From positions 1 through 15,343 of the forward strand of contig DAOSVM010000047.1 in NCBI GenBank assembly GCA_035379625.1: 15,343 nucleotides of DNA, written 5' to 3'. Each line of letters starts with the position of its first letter. The first letter of the stretch is position 1. The DNA comes from DAOSCP01 sp035379625. GTDB taxonomy: Bacteria > Bacteroidota > Ignavibacteria > Ignavibacteriales > DAOSCP01. A program made the position numbers and the translations under genes. Shown here piece by piece: positions 1-8,006 of the stretch. The notes under the pieces were generated by a model. The model was not told where the DNA came from and did no database searches. It worked only from the letters and a program-made list of their open reading frames with translations.

Positions 1-459
1 AAATTGTTCTACTAGTGAAAATTCAATATTGTGTTCTCTTAAAAATATTTTAAGATTCGGAAAATGATTTTTTAAAAGTAAACTGTAATACGACATATGA
101 GGTGTACTTGTATAGACAAAATTAATATTTTCAGTAGATATAAGATTTTTACAAAAATTATATAGATCATCTGAATGGTATTTATACCATTTAAAAGGAA
201 TTTTATTAAATGGGTTTAATAATAAATCAAATAATTTATCATCGGTATTAAGCATGAAGGGGAAATATTTAATATTTAAATTATTGAAGTGTTCTATAGA
301 TATATCTAAATTACAATTAGTTATATTATAAGGAGTAACGAAATATAAATCAAAATACTTTGCTAAGTATTTGGCAGGATAATAAATACCTATTTTACCA
401 CCATTTTCTGGTGGATATGGGTTTTGCGGTGCTATATATAATAATTTTGGTTTATCCAT
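1..459 (-). CDS. GT4-like glycosyltransferase, N-terminal part (runs off left edge)
   Basis: This open frame of 153 codons starts with ATG at 459 and is still open at base 1, so only the N-terminal domain is present. The product begins MDKPKLLYIAPQNPYPPENG, the glycine-rich first loop typical of GT-B glycosyltransferases of family GT4 (a beta strand, then P-x-P-P-x-x-G-G). Near residues 141-149 it reads REHNIEFSL, resembling the R-x-H-N-x-E segment common in the N-terminal half of GT4 enzymes. By family it would transfer a sugar from an activated donor to a growing surface glycan at the cytoplasmic face of the membrane. The donor-binding C-terminal domain lies outside the window, so donor and acceptor cannot be named. 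It follows the flippase by 46 bp on the same strand, consistent with one polysaccharide operon. No clear Shine-Dalgarno sequence precedes the start. Confidence 0.8.
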   Translation of the reverse strand, partial: MDKPKLLYIAPQNPYPPENGGKIGIYYPAKYLAKYFDLYFVTPYNITNCNLDISIEHFNNLNIKYFPFMLNTDDKLFDLLLNPFNKIPFKWYKYHSDDLYNFCKNLISTENINFVYTSTPHMSYYSLLLKNHFPNLKIFLREHNIEFSLVEQF

Positions 460-505
460 ATTATGTCTAGTATAATTAAAATATAATTTTATATATACAA
501 TATAG

Positions 506-1780
506 TTATTTCTTAGATAAATTATATAATTTATTTAAAATTAAAAATAATAATAATGTCTCACTTATTAATAAAGATAATGAAGCTCCTATATCTTTAT
601 ATATGTATGAAAGAATGATGCAAAGAATAATATTAATAAGACCCGTAATTGTAACAAATGTTGAAAATAAATTTTCTAATTTTAAAGGTATTAGTCCTAA
701 TATTCCATGATAATAATTTAATCCACCAATTATTAGAACAAAAGATAATATTTTAAGATTTATAATTGCCTCGTTGATTGTTAGGCCTGTAATAATTTTA
801 ATTATATAATTTGAAAAAAGAAAAGTTACAATAGCAATAACTAAATAGAACAAATATATAATTTTTTGATATTTAAAATGATATTGAGTAAAATTATTAC
901 TATCTGATGCATACTTGTTACAAACATGTGGATATAAAGCTTGTCCTAATGGTGTTTGAATAGATTGTATTATCTTTATTGTTTTTTCTGCTATTGCATA
1001 GTAGCTTGTTATAGTATTATTAGTAATTAAGCCTAATATGAATATATTTGATTCTCTATATGCTGATAAAAAAACAGTAGTTTTAAAAAAAATCCACCCA
1101 TCCTTAAAATAATATTTAAGTGTAGAATAATTTGGTAAATAAAATTTAATATGGAAATTTTTGATAGCTATTATTAAACTTATAATCCCTGCAAGAATAA
1201 AACCCAAGGAATTAAAGAAAGGTACAAGTATATAATCAGCACTATTTTTTACAAAAATAAATATAGCTATTGTGAATATAACTTTAGCTAATACATTTAT
1301 TAGTGTAATATATTTCATCTTTTCCATCCCTTGGAATAACCATATTGGGAATAATGATTGTCCTATTACAAGCCCATAAGTTAATAGATAAAGTAACCAA
1401 TTCTCATAAAATTTTTTAAATGAAAATACAATAATAGTCATTAAAATAAACGTTATTATAAGGAATATTAATTTAAGAAACATTACTCCGTTAAAAATTT
1501 CACTGATTTTTTGTTGGTTATTCCTATTAACAGAAATAGAACGAGTTGCAGATAGGTTAAAACCATAATCTGTTAAAATAACGAAATAATAAATAAAAGC
1601 TTGAGAAAAAGATATTAGGCCAAATTTTTCAGTTCCCAATACTTTTATTAGATAAGGAAAGGTAATAAGGGGGATGATATAATAAACCATTTGTAATAAT
1701 GATAAAAAAATGAAATTCTCTAATAATCTCTTTCTATTATATGTTGAAAAAAAATTTATTATTGAAATAATCTTTCTCAA
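506..1780 (-). CDS. wzx: Wzx/RfbX-type polysaccharide flippase (MOP superfamily)
   Basis: The 424-residue product is almost entirely hydrophobic, with about 12 or more membrane-spanning segments. Near residues 36-60 it carries the family's N-terminal pattern: I-P-L-I-T-F-P-Y-L followed by G-x-E-x-F-G-L-I-S-F-S-Q. This is typical of RfbX/Wzx flippases, which move undecaprenyl-diphosphate-linked oligosaccharide units across the inner membrane. The length matches the family (about 400-480). The start is TTG at 1780: an AGAGG sequence lies about five bases upstream on the minus strand and no in-frame ATG is near, so TTG is supported. Neighbours are a glycosyltransferase downstream and, 231 bp upstream, the SLBB export protein. 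The transported glycan is unknown. A related lipid II or teichoic-acid exporter of the same superfamily is possible but less likely in this context. Confidence 0.85.
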   Translation of the reverse strand: MRKIISIINFFSTYNRKRLLENFIFLSLLQMVYYIIPLITFPYLIKVLGTEKFGLISFSQAFIYYFVILTDYGFNLSATRSISVNRNNQQKISEIFNGVMFLKLIFLIITFILMTIIVFSFKKFYENWLLYLLTYGLVIGQSLFPIWLFQGMEKMKYITLINVLAKVIFTIAIFIFVKNSADYILVPFFNSLGFILAGIISLIIAIKNFHIKFYLPNYSTLKYYFKDGWIFFKTTVFLSAYRESNIFILGLITNNTITSYYAIAEKTIKIIQSIQTPLGQALYPHVCNKYASDSNNFTQYHFKYQKIIYLFYLVIAIVTFLFSNYIIKIITGLTINEAIINLKILSFVLIIGGLNYYHGILGLIPLKLENLFSTFVTITGLINIILCIILSYIYKDIGASLSLLISETLLLFLILNKLYNLSKK

Positions 1781-1899
1781 TAAGTCCTCTTTTTGAAATC
1801 AGTAGTATGTAGTATGAAAAATATATTAACGTAAAAAAAAAATGATAAATACTATAATAAAAATAGTTATTTTTTTTATTTAATTAAAAATAAAATTAA

Positions 1900-1954
1900 C
1901 AATATCCCATATTACTTTGTACTAACTAATATAGCAGTAATGAATGGGATATTG
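1900..1954 (-). terminator. Stem-loop between SLBB gene and flippase, terminator-like on minus strand
   Basis: The arms 1900-1910 (CAATATCCCAT) and 1944-1954 (ATGGGATATTG) are perfect 11-bp inverted repeats. The stem continues with ATTACT at 1911-1916 against AGTAAT at 1936-1941, interrupted by a 2-nt bulge (1942-1943). The loop is 19 nt. Read on the minus strand, the stem lies about 57 nt after the SLBB stop codon and is followed by a T-rich tract (1880-1899), as in an intrinsic terminator. The large loop and AT-rich stem make it weak. The GGGATAT/ATATCCC core also occurs near 5171-5221 with the same spacing, so an operator or other signal is an alternative. Confidence 0.4.
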
Positions 1955-2011
1955 AAAGTTTTAAAGGGGCAAAATGTTAGTTATTGGCAATCGACAAAAA
2001 GAACTAAATAA

Positions 2012-3543
2012 TTATTTTTTAAATATTGCAACAACTGCTATTATTGTGGTTGCTAAAGCAGATACTATTTGGGCAATTGCCGAAATACGTTGAGTATAAT
2101 ATGTTAATTCATGTCTTGGCTCTTTAGGTACCCAAATATAATCACCAGCTTCTACAATTGTTGAATTTAATGTTTTAGTAACATTTCTCCAGCGTTTAGT
2201 TTTGTAACTAATTAAATAAATTTCATCTTTTCTTGCATAATCACCTAAACCTTCAGCTATATCAAGGTAATAACTTACTGGTTTATTTGGTGAATATTTA
2301 ATATTACCAACAAAACCAGTTTGTCCAAATAGATAAACATTGTCAGGTTTACTATTTACAATAATAACATCACCATCTTCGATTTTATTAATAATAGTAT
2401 CGCCTGTAATTTCTGACTGATTGAATAGAAATGATGATTTTAGGGATTTCAATTTTAAGTCATTTGAAAAGCCAATAGTATCTTCAGGATATAAATAAGC
2501 CATACGTTCAAGCTCTAACATCTCAATATTGGATTTTAACTGTTGTATTTTAAATTCATTTAGGTAAAGTTGTTCAAAATTTAAATCAACTTTAGCTTGA
2601 TAGGAATAAAAAATTGGCGAATTTTTGAGTAATTCAATGTTAGAGGAGTCAGCTTTACTTCTAAAACCGCCAGCGGCTTTTATGATTTGGTGTAGGTTGT
2701 TATTATCATATTTTATAGGGATATAACCAGGATTGTTAACTTCACCTATTACTAAAACTCTTCTATCTTTTCTTGAATTAAAATCGGCTTGTACAATGAT
2801 TCTATCAGCAGGTTGTAATTCAAAATTTAAATCAATAGGGGATAATTTAATTGGCAGAGATTGGTTATATCTATAAATTAAAATTTCTTTAATTTCTAAA
2901 AACTCACTAAAGCCTAAGGAAAGATTTATAGCGTCTTCTAATTTATCCCCCTTTACATACATAAATTTACCAGGCTTATTAACTGCTCCTTCAACAGAAA
3001 TATAATTATATTCTAAATCATTTTTTGGGAAAATAATAACATCATTATTCTTAAGAAAAGGATTGTTTGACATATCACCAGTCATACGGAATTTATGTAA
3101 ATCTATAATTAGTGTTTTACCATCACGGATCAGTTTAATATTTCTAGAAGCGTATTTTAATTTTTCTTCTTGTTTCGGTTGAATACCAGGTTGAGTACTT
3201 GTTCTTAGCGTTTGTTTCTCGGTTTCTATAAGTCGTGTAATAAATTCATCAAATCTTTCTGTGATAGATGCTGGGAAAGTTCCATTTACAGGGAAATCAC
3301 CGCTGACTGTTACAGAAATTTGTTGAATACTCGAAATATCGCCTGATTTTANNNNNNNNNNNNNNNNNNNNNNNNNNNNNNNNNNNNNNNNNNNNNNNNN
3401 NNNNNNNNNNNNNNNNNNNNNNNNNNNNNNNNNNNNNNNNNNNNNNNNNNNATATCGCCTGATTTTAAATTTTGTAATAAATTTTGTCCAAAGAGATTGA
3501 AAGATATTATTAAAAGAACAAATAAAAATTTATAATTTACCAT
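2012..3543 (-). CDS. SLBB-domain polysaccharide export protein, interrupted by assembly gap
   Basis: The start is taken as ATG at 3543; an alternative start is the ATG at 3555. The product begins with a signal peptide (MVNYKFLFVLLIISFNLFGQ). The coding sequence meets 100 N at 3352-3451, but a 16-base sequence (ATATCGCCTGATTTTA) is present on both sides. Merging the two copies gives one uninterrupted 471-residue frame. Visible in order are an SLBB-like segment soon after the signal peptide (SVTVSGDFPVNGTF), SLBB units beginning YISVEGAVNKPGKF and RVLVIGEVNNPGYI, a further one near VYLFGQTGFVG, and a C-terminal hydrophobic helix ending in FKK. SLBB proteins form or line polysaccharide export channels (Wza family) in the envelope. 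A classical poly_export domain ahead of the first SLBB is not evident, so this may be an accessory SLBB protein. The 5' end overlaps the rfbB stop by 14 bp, implying co-transcription. Confidence 0.8.
3352..3451. other. Assembly gap of 100 N, probably of zero true length
   Basis: Exactly 100 N separate two contig ends. The bases just left (3336-3351) and just right (3452-3467) are the same 16-mer, ATATCGCCTGATTTTA. The simplest reading is that the contigs overlap by 16 bp and the scaffolder inserted a default spacer. Collapsing the overlap restores an open frame through the SLBB gene. Confidence 0.9.
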
Positions 3544-4543
3544 ATTGTTGCTCATAGTATTTCAGATATTCGCCATTAATAATGTTTTCCCACCAGCTTT
3601 TATTATCAATATACCATTGTATAGTTTGTTTGATTGCATCTTCAAACTTGTATTGTGGTTTCCAGCCAAGTTCGTTCTGTATTTTTGATGAATCAATGGC
3701 ATAACGTCTATCATGTCCTGGTCTGTCTTTTACATATTCAATTAGAGATTCATCTTTTCCTAAGTAATTTAATATGAGTTTGATAATTTCTATATTTTTC
3801 ATTTCTTGGCTAGCACCGATGTTATAAACTTCGCCAACTCTACCTTTTTCAAAAACTAATTCAATAGCTTTGTTGTGATCAATTACGTATATCCAATCTC
3901 TGACGTTTAGTCCATCGCCATAAACAGGGAGTTTTTTATTATTTAACGCATTTATTGTCATTAATGGAATAAGTTTTTCTGGGAATTGATAAGGTCCATA
4001 GTTGTTGGAACATCTTGTAATAACAACAGGTAAACCATAAGTGTGGTAAAAAGCCATAACCATCATATCAGCGGCAGCTTTACTCGATGAATAAGGGCTG
4101 TTAGGTGACAGTGGAGTTGTCTCTGTAAATAAACCAGTTTCTCCTAAACTACCATAAACTTCATCAGTAGATACTTGAAGAAATTTTTTCACATTGTATC
4201 TACGAGCTGCTTCCAATAGTACATTTGTACCAATAACGTTTGTTTGATAAAAAACTTGTGAGCCAAGTATACTTCTATCTACATGTGATTCAGCAGCAAA
4301 ATTTATAACATATTTAATTTCATAGTGATAAAATAAAAAATCAACCAACTCAGCATTTGTTATATCACCTTTTACAAATGTATAATTCGGATCGTGTTCA
4401 AATTCTCTTAAGTTGATGGGATTTCCAGCATAAGTTAATTTATCTAAGTTAATAATATGTATATCATCTCTTTCTTGAAGAATTGTTCTAATGAAGTTGC
4501 TTCCAATGAAACCGCAACCTCCGGTTATAAATATGTTTTTCAT
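3530..4543 (-). CDS. rfbB: dTDP-glucose 4,6-dehydratase
   Basis: This 337-residue, full-length extended short-chain dehydrogenase/reductase converts dTDP-D-glucose to dTDP-4-keto-6-deoxy-D-glucose, the committed step to dTDP-rhamnose and other deoxysugars. Visible motifs are the NAD-binding loop TGGCGFIGSN (residues 7-16), the NFAAESHVDRS segment (81-91), the catalytic Thr-Asp-Glu triplet (126-128, in STDEVYGSL), the Y-x-x-x-K pair (Tyr151, Lys155, in YSSSK) and the R-C-S-N-N-Y-G-P-Y-Q-F-P-E-K-L-I-P substrate segment. The DE pair and Tyr separate it from plain UDP-sugar epimerases. It starts 2 bp after the frr stop, with GGAAG about ten bases upstream, and overlaps the SLBB gene by 14 bp. No other dTDP-rhamnose gene (rfbA, rfbC, rfbD) is in the window. 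Confidence 0.95.
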   Translation of the reverse strand: MKNIFITGGCGFIGSNFIRTILQERDDIHIINLDKLTYAGNPINLREFEHDPNYTFVKGDITNAELVDFLFYHYEIKYVINFAAESHVDRSILGSQVFYQTNVIGTNVLLEAARRYNVKKFLQVSTDEVYGSLGETGLFTETTPLSPNSPYSSSKAAADMMVMAFYHTYGLPVVITRCSNNYGPYQFPEKLIPLMTINALNNKKLPVYGDGLNVRDWIYVIDHNKAIELVFEKGRVGEVYNIGASQEMKNIEIIKLILNYLGKDESLIEYVKDRPGHDRRYAIDSSKIQNELGWKPQYKFEDAIKQTIQWYIDNKSWWENIINGEYLKYYEQQYGKL

Positions 4544-4545
4544 AT

Positions 4546-5100
4546 TTATACTTCCATTATTTCTTTTTCTTTATTTTTTATCATATCATCAATTTTTTTG
4601 ATGAAATCATCAGTCATTTTTTGTATTTTTTCTTCTAACATTTTTTTATCATCTTCACTAATTTTTTTGTCTTTTTCCATTTTTTTTGCATGCTCGTTTG
4701 CATCTCTTCTGACGTTGCGAATTGCAATCTTAAATTCTTCGCCGATTTTTTTTACATTTTTTACTAATTCTTTTCTTCTTTCTTCTGTTAGAGGTGGAAT
4801 TGGTACTCTTACAATTTGACCATCATTTCTTGGATTTAAACCTAAATCTGATTGTAAAATTGCTTTTTCAATAGCATGAATAAGGGACTTATCCCATGGG
4901 GTAATCGCTAGGGTATGTGCATCTTGAACTGTTATATTCGCCGCTTGTTTTAAAGGAGTTGGTGTTCCATAATAATCTACTTTTATATGTTCTAATAATG
5001 CAGTTGAAGCTTTTCCGCTTCTAATTGTATGTAATTCATTTTTAAAAGTTTCAATTGACATTTCCATCTTATGCTGAGTGTCTTTTAAAAGTTTATCCAT
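4546..5100 (-). CDS. frr: Ribosome recycling factor
   Basis: The 184-residue product matches the usual size of ribosome recycling factor, which with EF-G splits the post-termination ribosome. Family hallmarks are IRSGKAS (residues 26-32), a Y-Y-G-T-P-T-P-L segment (43-50), I-T-P-W-D-K-S, the D-G-Q-I-V-R-V-P-I-P-P-L-T-E-E-R-R-K-E-L segment, and a highly charged C-terminal helix for the three-helix bundle. The start is well supported: AGAGG lies eight bases before ATG at 5100. In many bacteria frr follows pyrH and tsf; here it leads into rfbB with a 2-bp gap, so a housekeeping translation factor seems to share a transcript with surface-polysaccharide genes. Confidence 0.96.
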   Translation of the reverse strand: MDKLLKDTQHKMEMSIETFKNELHTIRSGKASTALLEHIKVDYYGTPTPLKQAANITVQDAHTLAITPWDKSLIHAIEKAILQSDLGLNPRNDGQIVRVPIPPLTEERRKELVKNVKKIGEEFKIAIRNVRRDANEHAKKMEKDKKISEDDKKMLEEKIQKMTDDFIKKIDDMIKNKEKEIMEV

Positions 5101-5147
5101 TTTAACCTCTAAATTAGTTATAGTTTAACTTTAGAATATAATTAAAA

Positions 5148-5163
5148 TTTGTAAAATTACAAA
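5148..5163. promoter_or_regulatory. Short palindrome in the divergent frr/symporter region
   Basis: TTTGTAA and TTACAAA form perfect 7-bp arms around a 2-bp centre, about 48 bp upstream of frr and 57 bp upstream of the symporter start. The location suits an operator for either gene. In such AT-rich DNA a palindrome of only A/T with one G and one C can arise by chance. Confidence 0.25.
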
Positions 5164-5170
5164 ATATTTA

Positions 5171-5221
5171 ATATCCCATTAAAAAAGTATAATAAAAGCT
5201 TAAAAAGTAAGATTGGGATAT
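5171..5221. repeat. ATATCCCA / TGGGATAT inverted pair before the symporter
   Basis: ATATCCCA (5171-5178) is followed by its inverse TGGGATAT (5214-5221), which runs into the start codon region of the symporter gene. The same two 8-mers occur at 1902-1909 and 1945-1952. In both places the distance from start to start is 43 bp. Unlike the copy near 1900, no inner stem extension is visible here. Function is unknown. Confidence 0.4.
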
Positions 5222-6722
5222 GATGTTTGAAAATATCAAAAATTTAACAGATATAATGTGGGGGTGGCCACTAATTATAGTTTTACTAGGTGTAGGATTT
5301 TTTCTTACAATTATAAGTAATTTTTTCCAGTTTAAATATATAAAACATATTTGGTCTGAAACTTTAGCAAAAATTTTTAAGAAAACGATAAGTGAAAATA
5401 AAAATCAAGGTATTTTGGCGCCCATTCAAGCTGTAAGTATTGCGATTGGTGGAACTATAGGTGTTGGAAACATTGGTGGCGTTGCAACTGCAATTGCTGT
5501 CGGTGGACCTGGTGCTCTTTTTTGGCTTATAGTTGCAGGAATAGTTGGGCAAATCATTAAAATGGTTGAAGTTACTTTAGCTGTTTATTTCCGTTCAAAA
5601 GATGAAAAAGGAAATCCATTCGGTGGCCCAACATACTACATTAAAAAAGGTATTGGTGATTCTTATAAATTTTATAAATTGCAGAAAATATTATCCTTTC
5701 TTTTTATTTCGGGAATGATTGCTTCCATTTTTGTTTCCATGCAAAATTATACCGTATCAGAAGCTATATCAAGTACATTCAATTTTAATTCATTATTACA
5801 AAATTATTTTGTCCAAGAATTAAATTTTTCTAACAATTTAAATTATTCACAAGCAATTTATGGTATTATTTATACAATTATTGTATATGTAATGATTGCT
5901 GGAGGATTAAAACAATTAGGTAAAATTGCTGAAATTATTGTCCCATTTATGTGTATTTTTTACTTATTAGGTGGTTTAGTAATTATAATTAAATTTTGGT
6001 ATTTATTACCATCTACAATAATATTGATAGTAAGAGATGCTTTTAATGGTACAGCAGCAGTAGGAGGTTTTGCAGGAGCAACTTTTATAATGGCAATGCA
6101 GAAAGGTTTAGCACGTGCAGTTTTTAGTAATGAAGCCGGTTGGGGGACTTCGCCAATGATTCATTCAACTTCTAAAACTGATCATCCAATTCGTCAAGGT
6201 TTATGGGGTGTGGCAGAAGTCACTGTCTCTACAATTTTTGTTTGTACCGTAACAGCTTTAGTTATAATTATTACGTCTCAATGGAAAACAGGATTAAGTG
6301 GTGCAACTCTTACTCTTTCTGCTTTTGAAGTTGGAATTGGATTTTTAGGACGTATAATATTAACAATTGGTATTTTTTTATTTGGTATTACAACAACTAC
6401 AGGTTGGTATACATACTATGACATTATTTTTAGGTATCTTTTAGGAGGTAAAACTAGCATCAAGGATAATTTCCTAAATATTTACAAATGGGTATATCCA
6501 ATTCCAGGGCTAGCGTTGGTGCTTTACTCGGTGTTTTATCAAAAACCAAGTCAAGAAATTTGGGTATTTGCAGACTTTTCAACGGCATTACCTGTTTTTG
6601 CAAATGTTATTTCAATTCTTATTTTAAGTCCGGTTTTTGTATTATTGCTTAAAGATTATATATCAAGAAATATAAAAAGGGATAATAAATTTTTATTAAC
6701 AAAAGTATTTTATGAAGATTAA
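5220..6722 (+). CDS. Sodium:alanine/glycine symporter (AGCS family)
   Basis: The 500-residue polytopic membrane protein has about ten hydrophobic segments. The AGCS hallmark is clear near residues 77-98: GGTIGVGNIGGVATAIAVGG, the conserved glycine-rich helix lining the substrate and sodium site. Other family segments are GGPTYYIKKG, the F-N-G-T-A-A-V-G-G-F-A-G-A-T region, and A-V-F-S-N-E-A-G-W-G-T-S-P-M. These carriers import alanine, glycine or related small amino acids with Na+. Two ATG codons are adjacent (5220 and 5223); the second may be the real start, as neither has a convincing Shine-Dalgarno sequence. It stands 17 bp before an aminotransferase gene on the same strand, suggesting that it supplies the amino acid degraded by that operon. 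AlsT/DagA/YaaJ-type names apply, but substrate cannot be told from sequence. Confidence 0.93.
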   Translation: MMFENIKNLTDIMWGWPLIIVLLGVGFFLTIISNFFQFKYIKHIWSETLAKIFKKTISENKNQGILAPIQAVSIAIGGTIGVGNIGGVATAIAVGGPGALFWLIVAGIVGQIIKMVEVTLAVYFRSKDEKGNPFGGPTYYIKKGIGDSYKFYKLQKILSFLFISGMIASIFVSMQNYTVSEAISSTFNFNSLLQNYFVQELNFSNNLNYSQAIYGIIYTIIVYVMIAGGLKQLGKIAEIIVPFMCIFYLLGGLVIIIKFWYLLPSTIILIVRDAFNGTAAVGGFAGATFIMAMQKGLARAVFSNEAGWGTSPMIHSTSKTDHPIRQGLWGVAEVTVSTIFVCTVTALVIIITSQWKTGLSGATLTLSAFEVGIGFLGRIILTIGIFLFGITTTTGWYTYYDIIFRYLLGGKTSIKDNFLNIYKWVYPIPGLALVLYSVFYQKPSQEIWVFADFSTALPVFANVISILILSPVFVLLLKDYISRNIKRDNKFLLTKVFYED

Positions 6723-6739
6723 AATTATTGGAGGATTAA

Positions 6740-7996
6740 ATGAAAGATGCCCCTAAACTTAATTTAACTAAATCATTACAAGAATTTGAATATGCAAAAT
6801 CTTTAATTCCAGGTGGTGTTCTTGGAATTAGAAGACCTTATAATTTTGTGCCTGGTGAGTATCCTGTATATTTTGAAAAAGGGGATAAAGGGTATGTTTA
6901 TGATATAGACGGAAATAAATATATCGATTACTTATGTGCTTATGGACCTATTATATTAGGTTATAGAGAAAAAGAAGTAGATGAAGCTGTTATTGAACAA
7001 ATTAGAGAAAAAGGTTTTTGTTTCTCTTTAAGTCAAACTTTACAAAATAGATTAGCGGAAAAAATAAATCAACTTATTCCTTGTGCTGAAATGTCGATTT
7101 TTGTAAAAACAGGTTCTGATGCTACAACATTGGCAATAAGATTGGCTAGAGCTTATACCAATAGGAAAAAAATTATTAGATGTGGTTATCATGGATGGCA
7201 CGATTGGTGTGTTGAAGTAAAAGGTGGAATACCAGAAAAACTATATGAAGATATTCATGAAATACATTATAATGAAATTGGTGAATTAGAAGAATTAGTA
7301 AAAAAATATGGTGACGATATAGCAGCGTTAATTGTTACGCCTGTAGGACATCCGTTAGCCGAAGAAATGCAGGAACCTAAAGATAATTTTTTGGAAAAAG
7401 TAAAAGAAATTATGCATAAAAATGGTTCAATTGTTATATTTGATGAAATACGCAGTGGATTTAGAGTTTCTCTCGGTGGGGCTCAAAAACATTATGGTGT
7501 TACTCCTGATATGGCAGTTTTTGGAAAAGCTATGGCTAATGGTTATGCTATTGGTTGTGTTACTGGTAAAGCCGATATTATTAAAAAAGCTGAAAAAGAT
7601 GTTTTTGTCTCTTCTACTTTCTTCTCAAACTCTGATAGTATAGTTGCAGCATTAAAAACTATTGAAATTTTAGAAAGAGATAAAGTTCTTGACAATATTA
7701 GAGAAAAAGGAACTTATTATTTGCAAAAAGTAAACGAAATTTTACCAAAATTTGCTCATTTAGGAGTAAAAATTACAGGTATTCCTTCTATGAGTTTTAT
7801 AACATTTGATAGAGACAAAGAAAAGAAATATAAAGATAGAAGAACTGAATTTTATACTCAACTTATCCGAAGAGGTGTGTTCCAACAACCTTTCCATCAT
7901 GGATATATTTGCTATAGACATAGTTATGAAGATTTAAATTATACAATTAAATCTATAGAAGAATCTTTAGAAGTAGTTTCAGAAAAAATTAAATAA
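6740..7996 (+). CDS. Class III PLP-dependent aminotransferase (GSA-aminomutase-like)
   Basis: The 418-residue protein belongs to the class III (acetylornithine/GSA) aminotransferase family. Visible features are a PGGV segment (residues 24-27), the D-x-D-G-N-K-Y-I-D-Y strand (55-64), the T-G-S-D-A-T phosphate-binding loop (124-129), GYHGWHDW (149-156), the F-D-E-I-R-S-G-F segment with Asp235 that contacts the PLP ring nitrogen, and F-G-K-A-M-A-N-G with Lys263 as the Schiff-base lysine. The closest resemblance is to glutamate-1-semialdehyde 2,1-aminomutase, but no other haem genes are nearby. Its neighbours are an amino-acid symporter (17 bp upstream) and CoA-transferase genes (10 bp downstream), so I infer a catabolic amino-acid transaminase or mutase, not haem synthesis. 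The start is supported by TTGGAGG seven bases before ATG. Confidence 0.88.
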   Translation: MKDAPKLNLTKSLQEFEYAKSLIPGGVLGIRRPYNFVPGEYPVYFEKGDKGYVYDIDGNKYIDYLCAYGPIILGYREKEVDEAVIEQIREKGFCFSLSQTLQNRLAEKINQLIPCAEMSIFVKTGSDATTLAIRLARAYTNRKKIIRCGYHGWHDWCVEVKGGIPEKLYEDIHEIHYNEIGELEELVKKYGDDIAALIVTPVGHPLAEEMQEPKDNFLEKVKEIMHKNGSIVIFDEIRSGFRVSLGGAQKHYGVTPDMAVFGKAMANGYAIGCVTGKADIIKKAEKDVFVSSTFFSNSDSIVAALKTIEILERDKVLDNIREKGTYYLQKVNEILPKFAHLGVKITGIPSMSFITFDRDKEKKYKDRRTEFYTQLIRRGVFQQPFHHGYICYRHSYEDLNYTIKSIEESLEVVSEKIK

Positions 7997-8006
7997 TGGT
8001 GGTAGT

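Noticed and set aside
1940..2011. 23-residue plus-strand peptide ending exactly at the SLBB stop
   Set aside because: It has no Shine-Dalgarno before its ATG, overlaps the stem-loop, and matches nothing recognised; the abutting end is probably chance.
4457..4819. 120-codon plus-strand open frame
   Set aside because: It lies opposite rfbB and frr, both clearly real, and its Ser/Phe/Ile-rich product is an antisense translation of Lys- and Glu-rich codons.
7422..7643. 73-codon plus-strand open frame
   Set aside because: It lies inside the aminotransferase gene in another frame and has a low-complexity Leu/Val-rich product.
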